A DNA stretch of 7,570 nt, taken from assembly GCA_002305445.1 (NCBI GenBank), contig DBRA01000016.1:1-7570 (forward strand). The letters run 5' to 3'. The notes under the pieces are model-generated. The model was not told the DNA's origin. It saw only the letters and a program-made list of their open reading frames with translations, and ran no database searches. Origin of the DNA: Clostridiales bacterium UBA1380. Its GTDB lineage: Bacteria > Bacillota > Clostridia > Oscillospirales > CAG-272. Of this stretch, positions 6,409-7,570 are shown piece by piece; positions within the stretch are counted from its first letter, which is position 1, and each line of letters opens with the position of its first letter. Made by a program: the position numbers and the translations under genes.

Positions 6409-7570
6409 TAAAAGAACGAAAGATTTTTTTGGAAAAACATATCGCGGGGTGCGGAGGGGCGCCACATCAAGACGTCTCTCCGCTTTCCGCTTTTTTCGCG
6501 CGCGACAAAGTGCGCTTCGACCTGCACCTTCCGCGTGCAATCGGCGCTGTCGCGGTGAATCTGACGATACGCGGCGACCATATGCGCGGCGGCGGCGTCG
6601 AATACGAAGCTCCCGTCGGGTGGCGCGCGCTTGCCGGCGCATATGACGTTTACTCCGCAACGCTCGACATGGAGCGTCTCGGCACGGGGCTGCACTTTAT
6701 CGAATACCGTATCCGCACCGGCGACGGCGAGCATGTTTATCCGGACGCACAGGACTCGCAGCTGCTTGTATACGATGCGGATTACGAGACTTATACACCT
6801 AAAAGCGGCGTTATTTACCACATCTTCGTCGACCGCTTCGCGAGAAGCGGGCGCTGCGGCGTTAAAGCCGGCGCGGTCTTCAACCCCGACTGGGACAACG
6901 GAATCCCGCAGTACGGCGAACGCCCCGGCGCGCACGTCGAGAACAACGTGTTCTTCGGCGGCGACTTATACGGCGTCATCGAGAAGCTCGATTACATCGC
7001 GTCGCTCGGTGCGAGTTATATCTACCTTTCGCCTGTCTTCGAGGCGTACTCGAACCACAAGTACGACACGGGCAATTATGAAGCCGTCGACTCGATGTTC
7101 GGCGGCGACGACGCGCTGCGCGCTCTTATCGCGGAAGCGAAGAAGCGCGGCATCGGGATCATACTCGACGGCGTGTTCAACCACACGGGGTCGGACAGCG
7201 TCTACTTCAATAAAAACAACACGTACGACTCCGTCGGCGCGTACCAGTCGCGCGAAAGCAAGTATTACAAGTGGTACCGCTTCATCGACTGGCCGGACGA
7301 CTACGAATGCTGGTGGGGCGTGCGCATCCTGCCGCGCGTCGACTGCGACAATACGGGCTACCGCGCGTTTATACTCGGCGTGATATCGCGCTGGTCGGCG
7401 CTTGGCTGCGGCTGGCGGCTCGATGTGGCGGACGAGCTGTCGGACGATTTCATCGAAGCGATACGCAGAACCGTCAAGTCGCACGGCGCGCTTCCGCTTA
7501 TCGGCGAGGTGTGGGAGGACGCGAGCGACAAGGTCAGCTACGGCAAGCGGCGCGCCTACCTGTACGGCAG
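6405..7570 (+). CDS. GH13 alpha-glucan hydrolase (neopullulanase/alpha-glycosidase-like), 3' truncated by window edge
   Basis: An open frame runs from the ATG at 6405 to the window end: 388 complete codons plus two bases, with no stop. Residues about 30-125 look like a beta-sandwich N-terminal domain of the kind found in neopullulanase-type enzymes. The catalytic barrel then begins with GVIYHIFVDRF. GH13 conserved segments follow in order: NHKYDT (217-222), DGVFNHTG (255-262, region I), LPRVD (309-313, region V position), GWRLDVADE (336-344, region II, nucleophile Asp340) and IGEVW (366-370, region III, acid/base Glu368). Region IV, with the second Asp, should lie just beyond the edge. There is no signal peptide, so it should act in the cytoplasm, probably on limit dextrins, malto-oligosaccharides or alpha-1,6 branches; the exact linkage is not decidable from this part. 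The start overlaps the glgP stop (ATGA, 6405-6408) and has no strong Shine-Dalgarno, which suggests coupled translation. A later in-frame ATG (codon 60) would cut into the N-terminal domain. Confidence 0.92.
   Translation, partial: MIKERKIFLEKHIAGCGGAPHQDVSPLSAFFARDKVRFDLHLPRAIGAVAVNLTIRGDHMRGGGVEYEAPVGWRALAGAYDVYSATLDMERLGTGLHFIEYRIRTGDGEHVYPDAQDSQLLVYDADYETYTPKSGVIYHIFVDRFARSGRCGVKAGAVFNPDWDNGIPQYGERPGAHVENNVFFGGDLYGVIEKLDYIASLGASYIYLSPVFEAYSNHKYDTGNYEAVDSMFGGDDALRALIAEAKKRGIGIILDGVFNHTGSDSVYFNKNNTYDSVGAYQSRESKYYKWYRFIDWPDDYECWWGVRILPRVDCDNTGYRAFILGVISRWSALGCGWRLDVADELSDDFIEAIRRTVKSHGALPLIGEVWEDASDKVSYGKRRAYLYG

Noticed and set aside
6424..6430. Seven-T run just after glgP, as a possible intrinsic terminator or slippage site
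   Set aside because: No GC-rich hairpin precedes it, and it falls within codons 7-9 of the GH13 gene. A run of seven could allow slippage, but nothing else in the sequence supports phase variation.
5635..6660. Long open frame on the - strand opposite the glgP end and the GH13 start (341 codons)
   Set aside because: It crosses two well-supported genes, is Arg-rich and has no recognisable motif; it is a codon-bias artefact.
6631..7383. Forward open frame of 250 codons at the right end
   Set aside because: It is out of frame with the GH13 gene and gives a Thr/Ser/Arg-rich low-complexity product. The frame starting at 6405 contains the ordered GH13 motifs.

Overview
The window is a compact glycogen-metabolism operon on the + strand: glgC, glgD, glgA, glgP and the first 388 codons of a GH13 alpha-glucan hydrolase that runs off the right edge. 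All five reading frames point the same way. The spacers are 54 nt (glgC-glgD), a 4-nt ATGA overlap (glgD-glgA), 105 nt (glgA-glgP) and another 4-nt ATGA overlap (glgP-GH13). Essentially the whole window is coding. The only stretch with room for regulation is the 105-nt glgA-glgP spacer, which holds a small perfect inverted repeat and a weak promoter-like element.

The organism is most likely an uncultured or little-studied member of the Clostridia (Bacillota). GlgD, the catalytically degenerate paralogue of ADP-glucose pyrophosphorylase, is characteristic of Bacillota, and the order glgC-glgD-glgA-glgP resembles the Bacillus glg operon and clostridial versions of it. The coding sequence is fairly GC-rich with C/G-ending codons, yet it uses the Ile codon ATA often. 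This assignment is inference from gene content and composition, not from a marker gene.

The genes form a complete storage-and-retrieval route, apart from branching. GlgC, with GlgD as probable partner subunit, makes ADP-glucose from ATP and glucose-1-phosphate. GlgA transfers the glucose to the growing alpha-1,4-glucan. GlgP releases glucose-1-phosphate from chain ends by phosphorolysis. The GH13 enzyme, which has no visible signal peptide, probably trims or debranches the limit dextrin or malto-oligosaccharides inside the cell. No branching enzyme (glgB) lies in the window; it could be just upstream, since only 25 nt precede glgC, or elsewhere.

I found no mobile element, CRISPR array, RNA gene or undescribed system. 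The points worth a second look are residue changes at conserved active-site positions (GlgA Ser15 where E. coli has Lys15; GlgP Cys670 two residues before the PLP lysine; GlgP Cys158), the degenerate GlgD active site, the truncated GH13 gene overlapping glgP, and the stem-loop between glgA and glgP.
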